From Cinnamomum chago (Eukaryota; Streptophyta; Magnoliopsida; Laurales; Lauraceae), in contig CP142456.1 in assembly GCA_038049695.1 (NCBI GenBank), forward strand, positions 16,334,501-16,398,500: 64,000 bases of DNA, in the 5' to 3' direction. The notes below the pieces were generated by a model. The model was not told the origin of the DNA and did no database searches. It worked only from the letters and a program-made list of their open reading frames with translations. The position numbers and the translations under genes were made by a program. This document shows positions 53,601 through 60,372 of the stretch, in pieces. Position 1 is the stretch's first letter. Each line of letters starts with the position of its first letter.

Positions 53601-56600
53601 CATGGATATATTTCTTGCATTCAAAATCTGAGGTGTTTGCTTCGTTTAAAAATTTTTTAGCCTATGTGGAAAATCATTTCTCCACATCCATTAAAACACT
53701 TCGTACAGATTCCGGTGGTGAATATGTTTCTAATGAGTTTCAAACATTTTTGCAAAACAAAGGGATAATTTCTCAAAAATCATGTCCTTATACACCCCAA
53801 CAAAATGGTGTGTCTGAGAGGAAAAACAGACATCTTTTGGATATTGTTCGTTCACTCCTTTTAACATCATCTATTCCACCAAAATTTTGGCCTGAAGCTC
53901 TGTCCACAGCAGTTCATGTTATAAATCGGCTACCCTCACCACGCATTAACCATGAAACACCTTATTTTCGTTTATTTAATAAGCATCCTACTTTTTCCCA
54001 TCTCCATGTTTTTGGGTGTGTCTGTTTTGTTCTTCTTCCACCGGTTGAGCGAACAAAACTATCGGCTCAATCTTCAAAGTGCGCCTTTTTAGGTTATGCG
54101 AATGACCAAAAAGGATTTCTCTGTTATGATCCCAAGGTGAAACGTATCCGGATTTCTCGTAACGTTGTGTTTTTTGAAAATGAATATTTTTTCCATCATC
54201 ATCTAGATCATGATCCATCTCCTATGGTTTCTCTTGTTCCTGCTTTTGGTGATCCTCCGGATCTACCTACACAAATTACCAAGCCTATTATTGTGTATGA
54301 AAGGCGTAGATGGGAAAACACGATTGCATCTGAGCCTCCTGATTTGTCAACTTCCTCTGCACTTGACCCCGCTCCTGCTCCTGACATTTCCCAACCAGTT
54401 CATCTTCGTCGATCATCTCGGCTTTCCCGCCCCCCTGATAGGTTTGGATTTACTCATACATCATTACTTGCTACCTTGTCTTCTGTTCATATACCTAATC
54501 ACTTTTCCCAAGCAGTGCAACATGAGTGTTGGCGGCAGGCCATGCAGGAAGAACTTGACGCACTCAAAGAGAATCACACATGGGATGTTGTTCAATGTCC
54601 TCCGTCCATCAAACCCATTGGCTGTAAGTGGGTTTACTCTATCAAGCTGCATCCTGATGGTACTCTGGCACGTCATAAGGCTCGGTTAGTGGCTCTTGGC
54701 AACCGTCAGGAGTATGGTATCGACTATGATGAAACATTCGCTCCGGTCGCCAAGATGACAACCGTGCGTACTATTCTTGCTATTGCAGCATCACGCTCTT
54801 GGCCACTGTATCAGATGGATGTGAAGAATGCCTTCCTCCACGGGGATCTTCACGAGGAAGTATACATGCGTCTTCCTCAAGGATATGAGTCTTCATCTAA
54901 AAATGAAGTGGCACGACTCCGTCGCTCGTTGTATGGACTTAAACAAGCACCCAGAGCTTGGTTTGAAAATTTTAGCTCTACTCTGCTGAACCTTGGTTTT
55001 ACTCAAAGTCCCTATGATCCTTCATTATTCTTGAATAAAACTGCTCAAGCTACCACTATACTTCTTGTATATGTGGATGATATCATCATTACAAGCACTC
55101 ACAGTAACATGATTCAAAATCTTCAATCCTCACTTCAAGCTGAATTCCATATGAAAGATCTGGGTCCATTAACATACTTCTTGGGACTTGAGGTCCAACA
55201 GTCTCGGAATGGACTGTTTGTACATCAACATAAGTATGCTACTGACCTTCATGACCTTGCTGGCTTAACCGATGCCACTCCTGTGGACACTCCATTAGAA
55301 GTCAATGTGAAACTCAAGAAAGATGATGGGGATCTCCTCTCCGATCCCACATTCTACAGACGATTGGTCGGCAGTCTGATCTACTTAACCATCACTAGAC
55401 CAGACATCTCCTATGCGGTAAATGTTGTTAGTCAATTCATGACAGCTCCAAGGCATCACCATATGGCTGCAGTCAAACGGATCATTCGGTACATTCTTGG
55501 TTCTCCGACTCGAGGATTGTTTTTTCCGGTTGGCACACTTCTGACACTTACTGCATATTCTGATGCCGACTGGGCAGGATGCCCGGATACTCGCAGATCC
55601 ACCACGGGCTGGTGTATGTATTTGGGTGAATCACTCATTTCATGGAAATGCAAAAAGCAAGAAAGGATCTCTAGATCTTCCACTGAATCTGAATATCGTG
55701 CTATGTCCGCTGCCTGTTCTGAAATCCTTTGGCTTCGTGGCTTACTTACAGATCTTGGTTTTTCTCAGACATCAGCTACCCCACTTCATGCAAACAATAC
55801 TAGTTCCCTCTGTATCACTGAGAATCCAGTTTTTCATGAACGTACAAAACATATTGAGGTAGATTGTCACTTCATTCGCGATGCATATGATCGCAAGGTC
55901 ATTAGTCTTCCACATGTTTCAAGTGAACTTCAACTCGCAGACATCTTCACCAAAGGACTGCCTCGGCCACGTCATGAGTTCCTGATTCGCAAATTGCTCC
56001 TGTTTGACCAGCATCAATTTGAGGGGGGATGTTAACAATAGATGATCCAAGACCCATGTACAATAGGCCCACTGGCCCATTCTCATACATCACGTGGATT
56101 AGTTGACTGTGACTCATCAATCTATTTAAATCTCTTTCCATGTATACAAACTGTATCAATATTCTTTATATTCTTTCCTCTCATAGAGATTGTAATTTGC
56201 CTTGATTAAGGCCATTAAATCTATAAGTAAAGCAAAGGACTGATCGTTGAGATCATCCAATATTCCAAAATTATTCTCTCCATTTTAATTCTCTGGTTCT
56301 GTCAGAAGACTTTGCCTCCACCCTTGTCTCGGAGACAGAGGCGACGAAGGACACGCCAGCTAGGATAGTTGAGTGGTCTCCAGATGACATTGTTTGAGCA
56401 TCCATTAGGGTGGGGGAGACACACTTGCGAAACTTGGAGATCTTCGATTGCTAGTTCTAGTTATTTAGCTTTTTAGTTTGGTTTGGTTGTTGAGAAAAAC
56501 ATGTAATAATGGTTGAACATATCCGCTTCCGCACTTTACTACCTTACTTTACTTGATGGAATGGTTATACTCTGACATCATATTATTGGTTTTGGGATGC

Positions 56601-59600
56601 TTTATATGCTATGATCACTTGATACCATCGGATCTTTATGCTTCCGCTGAAATGTGTTATGAATGTGATGGAAACTATGTATATCCTCACAAGTGACATC
56701 CTGTGGGAAATTACGGACAGCGCACCAGTCGTGCTCTAAATTCGGAGATATTATCGGAGGTCTATTTTGGGGCGTGACAATCTGCAGAAAAATTGCAGGT
56801 CCAACCCCTCTCCCTAAGACTTCAAAATCCTCAAAAGTGTGGATTTTAGGCAAAAGTTTTCCGCGGCATATCAATAGAAAATTTCTGCACCAAACATTTA
56901 CAGGTGTCCACAGAAAACTTCACTTTTTCCATGGAAATGTCACTGCACAAACATGCCCTAAATGTTCCAGCACAATTGGGATGGTGCCCATAAATTCAAA
57001 ACTAACTGTGCTGAAATAGAATAGGAAGCATTTAAAGAGATTGAATGAAAAAGTAAACAACATAAAAGAATCTAACCTCTGACTTGTGACCTGTGAGTTT
57101 GCTGACAGAATCTTCTTGAGCCCGAATATCACGTTGAAAAATGATCTTGTCACGACTACCTGAAGACAGTAGGGATGAGCTCCATGCCAGAGCTCCAACT
57201 CGCATACGATGGCCCTCCATAGTCCTTACCCTCCTACAGCGAGAAGCATCCCAGATCTGGATAAAAAGAGGTCAATCTTATGTACAAGGAGAAGTGTCGG
57301 TTGCTAATAATGAGAAATTGAGGATAATATGTATATGGTCCTACCTACAACCTATAATGAAAGGTTAGACATGTGTTTTGGGTTCTATATTTTTTTCATT
57401 GGGCAGTTGTGATGTGAGTTTTGGGCCCAATGGGAGAAATAGGATGGGGTTTTTTGTTCCCACAAATGCGTCCATTGTACAAGGAAAAGGAATACATCTT
57501 CTATGGTGCAAAGGAAGGAGATTTAGAAATCATAATAAAGAGCCACACAATGAAAGAGATTATTAGCAAAGGGAACTTGGGTATCGTTGGGCATATGTGT
57601 CCATAGAGGGTCAACAAGATCGTAAGGAACCAACTCAAATCCAAATAATTACATCCCAAGCACCATCAAATTGAAAAATTGCAATATAATCAATTATAGC
57701 GTGAAGTCAAAACAAAAAATTAATTTCCTTTTTTTCTTTTTCGTTAATAACTTAATATCATAAGGATATAGTAAGGGAATGACATGGTAAATCAATGGTA
57801 GCTACCTCAGTGGCATTAACAAGAAAAAGTTCGAAGTGATGCATAAAACTAGTGCAATCCAATTCCAGGGCATATAACAAATGATTTCATTAAACTTCTA
57901 ATATCATGGAGAATTGAAGGCTTGAAAATGGAATGATATGGAGTTATGCATATTCGTTTCAACATCCCATTAAAGTAGAGCAAAGTAGAGTGTCCAGACC
58001 ATATAAAGTAAGTGCATGCAAAGTAGATGTGACAATTCATATGAATGATAATCAGACTTAAAATGATTATATAAGCAGTTCTGAAGTTGTGTAGTTCCCA
58101 AAATCCATTCCTCGATAGAAGAAAATCAATTCGCTAAAAGCTATAAGGGTTTGTCTCATTTTCAAAAAATTTACGAACCAACTTTCTCAAAAGGAATCTT
58201 ATTATCAATCCTCACTTATTTTCCCCTGTTGGTATCCATCGTGGCATAATCATTGTCAAATCATAAAAGGTAGGGAATTATTTTGCATATTTTACGGTGA
58301 AGAAAATAGTGCATATTCCCGGACATCATGAAAGAAGGGTGATCTAGCCATGGATATCTTACAATGAAGTGCAGGCATGTATTTCCTGACCAGGAAAGTA
58401 ATTAAAATGACAATAAAATAAGTTAGTAATTAAATGGTTTCGAAGATTGAATTTACTAAGAAAAGTTGAGCAAAAAAAGGGCATTTATGCAAGCAACTTT
58501 AATTTTTTCTGATAATGTCTCACTTGTACTTTCCCAAGTGTAGTTCCAACAGCCAAGTGGGTACCACGTTGCGCCCATCCCACTGAACAAACACCATCAT
58601 CCATACCCAAGTCGCACAACTTTGTCACCTGCACTTGTCAAACCAATACTTAGGTCATAGGATGAAGACCATTTTCCAATAGTCTTAAAAGTACCAATCC
58701 ATAATGATGCATTGATGTAGATTCAATAACAATGAATAGATTATTTTTCCATAATGGTAACTGTTATTCTTCCCAAACCTCAATGAAGTACACAATTAGA
58801 AAGCACATTAGAGGTGGTATGTTTGTGTGGAGGTTTTTCCGCAGAAAATGAAAATGCTTCCCAAGGGAGAATGATTTTCTGTTATTCCATGTTTACATAT
58901 TCAATGGCTTTCATTTTCAAAGGTGAAAAGCATCTACCACATTTTTTCAAGAAGCATATTCAATGCCTGGAGGTAAATAACCAATTTCTGCAGTCTTACA
59001 CATGGGGTATCAACACATTTCTCCATAAGAAATGTTTCATCATACCAAACATAAATCTTCAGTTTCCATTTTCCGCATAAAATGAAATCATGTGGAAAAC
59101 TATCATGCAAACATGTCAGGGTGGTTAATGATTTTTCCTCCCTCCAAATTCTAAAACGCACTCCCAATTTGGTACAGAAATATTTGTACACATCATTATA
59201 AAATTTTCCTTTCCTTGTCATCAGTACCAAAATCCTATTTCTCCATGACATGAATGCACAACTTAACACCCATCAATTCTAAGCAGCATAATCTAACATT
59301 TAATTTAAAATAAATCCATTACAAAAGAAGAAATTGGTAAGAAGATTCCTCAATGGTCAAACTTAACTAAATGGTATGATTCATTCAATAAAAGCCAAAT
59401 GTGTGGTAATTATATTGAAGAAGATCAAAATAAAATACTTGTACTATTACCACTAGAAAGAGTGATCATGCAGAATAGGTATCTTACTCGCAACAATCGT
59501 ATTTTTCCAATCAAACATCACTAAACAAAGACTACAGAATAAAAATCCCACCTTGCTGCTGCAAGCATTCCAGAGATAAACACAATTCCCCAAACCCACA

Positions 59601-60372
59601 GCCAACACATTATTGGAAGACCAATCAACAAGATTAAGATAGAAATCATCCTGCAAAGCAGGAGCATCCAACACCTGCAACAAAGACAACCCATATCACA
59701 ATCAAAACAAACAACATAAACATAAACAAAAAAACACCCCAATTCAGGAATCCAAAATAAACAAACAGATAAAAACCCCAGAAATCAAATTGCCTTGTAG
59801 GGAGACCGCGGGACCTTCCGCGGTGTCTTTGGGGGGCTAGGAATCACCCCAGGAAGCGTCCCATCGAACCCGACCGGCGAAACCGAATATGGAGAAGATC
59901 TTTGGCTCTCCGTCTTGAATCTAAATATATTCCTACTGGGAGTAATGGGAGAGTGAATCCCATTGATTCCAGGCCAATCACCAGAGAGCTTCTCGGGCGT
60001 TACGGGCGATATGGGCGCATGCAAATCGGGCCCGAAGAGCACCGTTCTGAGCAGCGCCGAGTAGGCTCCAGACCCATCCTCCCTGTTGGCATCAGAGGTG
60101 GAAGGAGGGGAGATGTTGAAGAGGTCGAAATTGGAGGAAGCTCTGCTGGGGATGAAGCGATCGCTGTAGATGGTGGTGGAGGCTGGGGGGTGGTGATAAC
60201 TTGAGGCAGGTGGCGTAAGATCTGAATGGCGAGAGGAAGATGGGGAGGGGGTTTGGATTGAAAGAGCGGCTCGGGACATGTTTGGAGGGAGATTGAGGTG
60301 AGAAGAGGGTCTTCTGAGGGTTGATGGTGATGGGTTCTCCATTGAAGAAGATGGAGTTGCAGAATCTTCCAT
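40725..60372 (-). CDS. CCS52A: CCS52A/FIZZY-RELATED: WD40 activator of APC/C
   Basis: Ten coding exons on the minus strand (60372-59794, 59674-59552, 58628-58524, 57256-57077, 45086-45024, 44873-44679, 43923-43822, 43732-43670, 43550-43482, 40778-40725), all phase 0, give 510 residues. The family's product (Cdh1 type) binds and activates the anaphase-promoting complex, bringing mitotic cyclins for ubiquitination and promoting endoreduplication. Seen: C-box DRFIPSR (71-77), many SP/TP sites in the N-terminus as expected for CDK control, [10 protein letters not shown] (146-155), [10 protein letters not shown] before the propeller, seven WD-type blades (about 195-490) and the C-terminal IR tail (GRTQIR). 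[20 protein letters not shown] and the [12 protein letters not shown] end fit the A type better than CCS52B. The ATG at 60372 is chosen because related proteins start near MEDS-like residues; an upstream in-frame ATG would add about 21 residues. The gene spans 19.6 kb because introns 4 and 9 hold transposons. Confidence 0.93.
41527..41926 (+). repeat. 5' LTR of the intron 9 element
   Basis: 400 bp with 8-bp perfect inverted ends TGATGCAG/CTGCATCA. Its final ~190 bp (GATTAATGAAATTTCTCACG onward) match 43031-43210. Confidence 0.8.
41929..41940 (+). promoter_or_regulatory. Degenerate primer-binding site
   Basis: TGGTATAAAAGC two bases after the LTR resembles the initiator-tRNA site TGGTATCAGAGC, with two substitutions. 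Confidence 0.6.
42903..43030. repeat. Rearranged tandem block with captured CCS52A junction
   Basis: Two imperfect units: each has AGGTATCACATCAAGGA-GTAAAT and TTAGTTGATTGTTGATTAATG. Between them sits GTTCCCTTCTCCAAAATCTC AGGTA (42978-43002), identical to the complement of 43479-43503, that is the exon 9 end plus its splice donor. Confidence 0.75.
43031..43210 (+). repeat. Truncated 3' LTR of the intron 9 element
   Basis: Matches the right ~180 bp of 41527-41926 with about 10 differences and ends CCACATCA next to the AAACG duplication. Confidence 0.75.
43482..43550 (-). CDS. CCS52A: CCS52A exon 9
   Basis: 23 codons, [23 protein letters not shown]. Acceptor TTTCATAG, donor CAG followed by GTAACC. 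The last 21 bases and the donor are duplicated in inverted orientation at 42978-43002. Confidence 0.92.
43670..43732 (-). CDS. CCS52A: CCS52A exon 8
   Basis: 21 codons, [21 protein letters not shown]. Acceptor ATTACAG, donor CAG followed by GTATCG. Confidence 0.92.
43822..43923 (-). CDS. CCS52A: CCS52A exon 7
   Basis: 34 codons, [20 protein letters not shown] to YPTMSK. Acceptor GGTGCAG, donor AAG followed by GTACTTAA. Confidence 0.92.
44679..44873 (-). CDS. CCS52A: CCS52A exon 6
   Basis: 65 codons, [15 protein letters not shown] to SCMDTGSQ. Acceptor AATGCAG, donor CAG followed by GTCTGTTC. The following intron contains a poly-T run of about 30 bases on the plus strand at 44575-44606. Confidence 0.92.
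45024..45086 (-). CDS. CCS52A: CCS52A exon 5
   Basis: 21 codons, [21 protein letters not shown]. Acceptor CTTCATTAG, donor AGA followed by GTGAGTAG. Lies 11,990 bases downstream of exon 4. Confidence 0.92.
45387..45541. repeat. ~155-bp direct repeat, left copy (intron 4)
   Basis: Starts CAGAAAAATTGCAGGTCC and ends CTTCCATGGAAATG. It aligns with 56785-56939 at roughly 90% identity. The two copies bracket about 11.2 kb of transposon sequence in intron 4. Confidence 0.8.
45830..46520 (-). pseudogene. Gypsy gag fragment
   Basis: Minus strand, starting [18 protein letters not shown] (ATG near 46510). It continues through a helical [12 protein letters not shown] stretch, then [17 protein letters not shown] and the gag core (phrases [27 protein letters not shown]). 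It contains stops and is cut off before protease. It belongs with the LTR and primer site at 48829-49214. The YDG...FMDWL arrangement is of the chromovirus type. Confidence 0.7.
46521..46989 (-). other. Leader of the minus-strand gypsy fragment, gag-proximal part
   Basis: CATCACC/CCATCGCC-rich non-coding leader between gag and the foldback insertion; continued on the other side at 48431-48828. The open frames inside have low-complexity composition only. Confidence 0.5.
46990..48430. mobile_element. Foldback element with CCGCTACG palindromes
   Basis: It interrupts the gypsy leader. The left end has two ~55-bp units with GCTTGAAGCATGGATGAAAA and GCCGCTACGCTACGTATCGG, then CCGTAGCGGCC words. 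The right end has ACCGCTACGCCACTAC, CCGCTACGCTATGTAGCG, CGCTTCGTAGCGG and finishes ATGCTTGAAGCC. TAGCG/CGCTA palindromes dominate both ends, whereas the centre is AT-rich with a tandem repeat (47503-47955). No transposase is visible. The class is uncertain. Confidence 0.5.
47503..47955. repeat. ~60-bp imperfect tandem repeats
   Basis: Six or seven units of the pattern CCCTCTTTTAGAGGGCACTT ATGGGCCCT then AAAGTTATAAATAAAAATTAAATG, differing in length by insertion of TTTATTTCATTAG. Non-coding. Confidence 0.8.
48431..48828 (-). other. Leader of the minus-strand gypsy fragment, LTR-proximal part
   Basis: Leader sequence right after the primer site (read leftward). It resembles in style the leader of the intron 9 element at 41941-42200. 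No gene. Confidence 0.45.
48829..48842 (-). promoter_or_regulatory. Primer-binding site, minus strand
   Basis: On the minus strand TTGGTATCAGAGCC follows the LTR end ...TTGCATCA, a perfect initiator-methionine tRNA site. Confidence 0.8.
48844..49214 (-). repeat. 5' LTR of the minus-strand gypsy fragment
   Basis: On the minus strand TGATGCAGCAACG...GATTGCATCA, 371 bp, with inverted ends TGATGCA/TGCATCA as in the intron 9 element. No partner 3' LTR is seen in the window. Confidence 0.7.
49215..50938. other. Intron 4 LTR-like sequence
   Basis: Non-coding. It includes CGGCTAACCGTAAG/GGCTAGCCGTAAGG words at 49770-50060, similar to those at 36720-36950, and a 243-bp tandem duplication at about 50404-50893. 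It is probably part of the candidate long LTR. Confidence 0.45.
50404..50893. repeat. 243-bp tandem duplication
   Basis: Two copies beginning near TTGTATTTTATACTCACA-GG (50405 and 50648) and ending GCAACATGCTTAT, with about 95% identity. It contains the block GCTTCTCTATTTGTTTATAC twice. Confidence 0.8.
50939..51213 (+). repeat. copia-2 5' LTR
   Basis: 275 bp, TGTTAACAATAGCTG...GTTTTTTCA. Confidence 0.95.
51214..51225 (+). promoter_or_regulatory. copia-2 primer-binding site
   Basis: TGGTATCAGAGC directly abuts the LTR, matching the initiator-methionine tRNA primer site. Confidence 0.9.
51226..51928 (+). other. copia-2 untranslated leader
   Basis: A 0.7-kb non-coding leader with repeated GATCAG/CTGATCA words; no open frame of note. 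Confidence 0.7.
51929..52639 (+). CDS. copia-2 Gag, truncated at zinc knuckle
   Basis: 236 residues starting [19 protein letters not shown]. It has a copia Gag (UBN2-type) core: [47 protein letters not shown]. It ends VQCYSC followed by TAG at 52637-52639, directly after the second Cys of the CCHC knuckle. The same frame continues with the His and last Cys (GHVATQC), so the stop is a point nonsense change. The ATG at 51929 is well placed, after a long leader and in front of conserved Gag sequence. As it stands the Gag lacks a complete knuckle. Confidence 0.9.
   Translation: MDKSELSLIKFNGTNYTSWAFQFQIYLKGKELWGHIDGTDPKPLEDVKAGSKWETKDAQIMTWLLGSVDPQYIMNLRPYKTAKGMWEYLKQVYQPDNSARRFHLEHELSQFMQGTMSIQEYYSNFIRLWTDYTEIIYSNLPEASIAVVQNIHSTSQRDQFLMKLRPEFEQLRSNLMSRVPSPSIDSCFGELLREEQRLTTQATLQNAVSTGPLTTAYVARSHQQNRDMTKVQCYSC
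52640..56035 (+). CDS. copia-2 protease, integrase, reverse transcriptase, RNase H
   Basis: Same frame as gag, open from 52640 to the TAA at 56033-56035. It encodes the rest of the first knuckle and a second knuckle whose first Cys is replaced by Phe ([15 protein letters not shown]). The protease DSGASNHMT is near 52934 and the pre-integrase [11 protein letters not shown] near 53320. The integrase D-D-E core has [24 protein letters not shown] and [12 protein letters not shown]. The reverse transcriptase has [43 protein letters not shown] and the catalytic YVDD near 55070. The RNase H has [21 protein letters not shown] and [11 protein letters not shown]. The last codons run into the 3' LTR: the stop is formed by its TGTTAA start. 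No frameshift seen. Confidence 0.93.
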   Translation, partial: KYGHVATQCNQKYFSYCKRKGHVLPECRRRAQSSSQKANLATLDVSTPALSPAAPTMMPAPTASSSSLTPEIVQQMIVNAFSALGLSGKSKQPTSTWYMDSGASNHMTHSSENLSTIKPYDGSLRINTADGGSIPITAIGEISHPLPLSHVFLSYQLSTNLLSVGQLVDNHCSVSFSRSGCVIQDQASGKVIAKGPKCGRLFPLQLSTQDRTLVASALFSASSSNKSHLWHKRLGHPNSRTLLSLFKSRLLHDKISLKDVSFNCFSCKMGKSKTLPFPISTSLSLKCFDLVHSDIWGIAPIISHSQFKYFVTFIDDYSRFTWIYFLHSKSEVFASFKNFLAYVENHFSTSIKTLRTDSGGEYVSNEFQTFLQNKGIISQKSCPYTPQQNGVSERKNRHLLDIVRSLLLTSSIPPKFWPEALSTAVHVINRLPSPRINHETPYFRLFNKHPTFSHLHVFGCVCFVLLPPVERTKLSAQSSKCAFLGYANDQKGFLCYDPKVKRIRISRNVVFFENEYFFHHHLDHDPSPMVSLVPAFGDPPDLPTQITKPIIVYERRRWENTIASEPPDLSTSSALDPAPAPDISQPVHLRRSSRLSRPPDRFGFTHTSLLATLSSVHIPNHFSQAVQHECWRQAMQEELDALKENHTWDVVQCPPSIKPIGCKWVYSIKLHPDGTLARHKARLVALGNRQEYGIDYDETFAPVAKMTTVRTILAIAASRSWPLYQMDVKNAFLHGDLHEEVYMRLPQGYESSSKNEVARLRRSLYGLKQAPRAWFENFSSTLLNLGFTQSPYDPSLFLNKTAQATTILLVYVDDIIITSTHSNMIQNLQSSLQAEFHMKDLGPLTYFLGLEVQQSRNGLFVHQHKYATDLHDLAGLTDATPVDTPLEVNVKLKKDDGDLLSDPTFYRRLVGSLIYLTITRPDISYAVNVVSQFMTAPRHHHMAAVKRIIRYILGSPTRGLFFPVGTLLTLTAYSDADWAGCPDTRRSTTGWCMYLGESLISWKCKKQERISRSSTESEYRAMSAACSEILWLRGLLTDLGFSQTSATPLHANNTSSLCITENPVFHERTKHIEVDCHFIRDAYDRKVISLPHVSSELQLADIFTKGLPRPRHEFLIRKLLLFDQHQFEGGC
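56030..56304 (+). repeat. copia-2 3' LTR
   Basis: 275 bp, TGTTAACAATAGATG...TTCTGTCA, preceded by the purine run GAGGGGGGA (56021-56029). Confidence 0.95.
56310..56784. other. Intron 4 LTR-like sequence, right part
   Basis: Non-coding. It contains CATATCCGCTTCCGC and ATGCTTCCGCTG words and ends GGGGCGTGACA, matching in style the end of the solo LTR at 33478. Confidence 0.45.
56785..56939. repeat. ~155-bp direct repeat, right copy (intron 4)
   Basis: Aligns with 45387-45541. It continues rightward into native-looking intron sequence (TCACTGCACAAACATGCCC) leading to exon 4. Confidence 0.8.
57077..57256 (-). CDS. CCS52A: CCS52A exon 4
   Basis: 60 codons, [20 protein letters not shown] to TGHKSE. 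Acceptor TTATCCAG, donor AGAG followed by GTTAGA. It is followed by the ~12-kb transposon-filled intron 4. Confidence 0.92.
57257..58523 (-). other. CCS52A intron 3
   Basis: 1.27 kb, AT-rich, GT-AG borders. No element or gene recognised inside. Confidence 0.7.
58524..58628 (-). CDS. CCS52A: CCS52A exon 3
   Basis: 35 codons, [18 protein letters not shown] to GKVQ. Acceptor GTGCAG, donor CAA followed by GTGAGA. Confidence 0.92.
58629..59551 (-). other. CCS52A intron 2
   Basis: 0.92 kb, GT-AG borders. It contains a possible foldback MITE at about 58812-59130. Confidence 0.7.
58812..59130. mobile_element. Possible hAT-type foldback MITE in intron 2
   Basis: The left part ATGTTTGTGTGGAGGTTTTT with CCGCAGAAAATGAAAATG and the right part CATTTTCCGCATAAAATG ... 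GTGGAAAACTATCATGCAAACATG are rough inverted complements. The target duplication was not resolved. Confidence 0.4.
59552..59674 (-). CDS. CCS52A: CCS52A exon 2
   Basis: 41 codons, [10 protein letters not shown] to NACSSK. Acceptor TTGCAG, donor AAG followed by GTGGGA. First WD blade. Confidence 0.92.
59794..60372 (-). CDS. CCS52A: CCS52A exon 1
   Basis: 193 codons: the disordered, Ser/Pro-rich N-terminus with the C-box at residues 71-77, ending PRSPYK. The last bases are TACAAG and the intron begins GCAATTT, a GC donor; no GT occurs at a position that keeps the conserved PRSPYK-VLDAP junction. Confidence 0.9.

Larger units (their letters stand above)
50939..56304 (+). mobile_element. Ty1/copia element 'copia-2', near-intact
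   Basis: A 5366-bp element in intron 4 of CCS52A, antisense to the gene, with GAAGA duplicated at 50934-50938 and 56305-56309. Both LTRs are 275 bp and differ at about four positions, so insertion was fairly recent. Order: LTR, primer site TGGTATCAGAGC at 51214, gag at 51929, one TAG stop in the first zinc knuckle, then protease, integrase, reverse transcriptase and RNase H in the same frame, purine tract and LTR. Apart from the TAG no coding lesion is seen. Confidence 0.95.
45541..56779. mobile_element. Candidate long LTR filled with nested insertions
   Basis: The left edge (TGCGTAAGGCCCCATATGC) and right edge (GGGGCGTGACA) resemble the termini of the solo LTR at 30132-33478, and the sequence style next to both edges is the same (CTAATT words on the left, CTTCCGC phrases on the right). 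Inside it lie the minus-strand gypsy fragment, the foldback at 46990-48430 and copia-2. No 5-bp target duplication is seen; instead ~155-bp direct repeats bracket the segment. The interpretation is tentative. Confidence 0.4.

Noticed and set aside
45830-56779. Two separate genes instead of one CCS52A split by a 12-kb intron
   Set aside because: Exons 4 and 5 join in phase at a conserved protein site (GHKSE-VCGLKW) with matching GT and AG borders, and no duplicate exons are seen.
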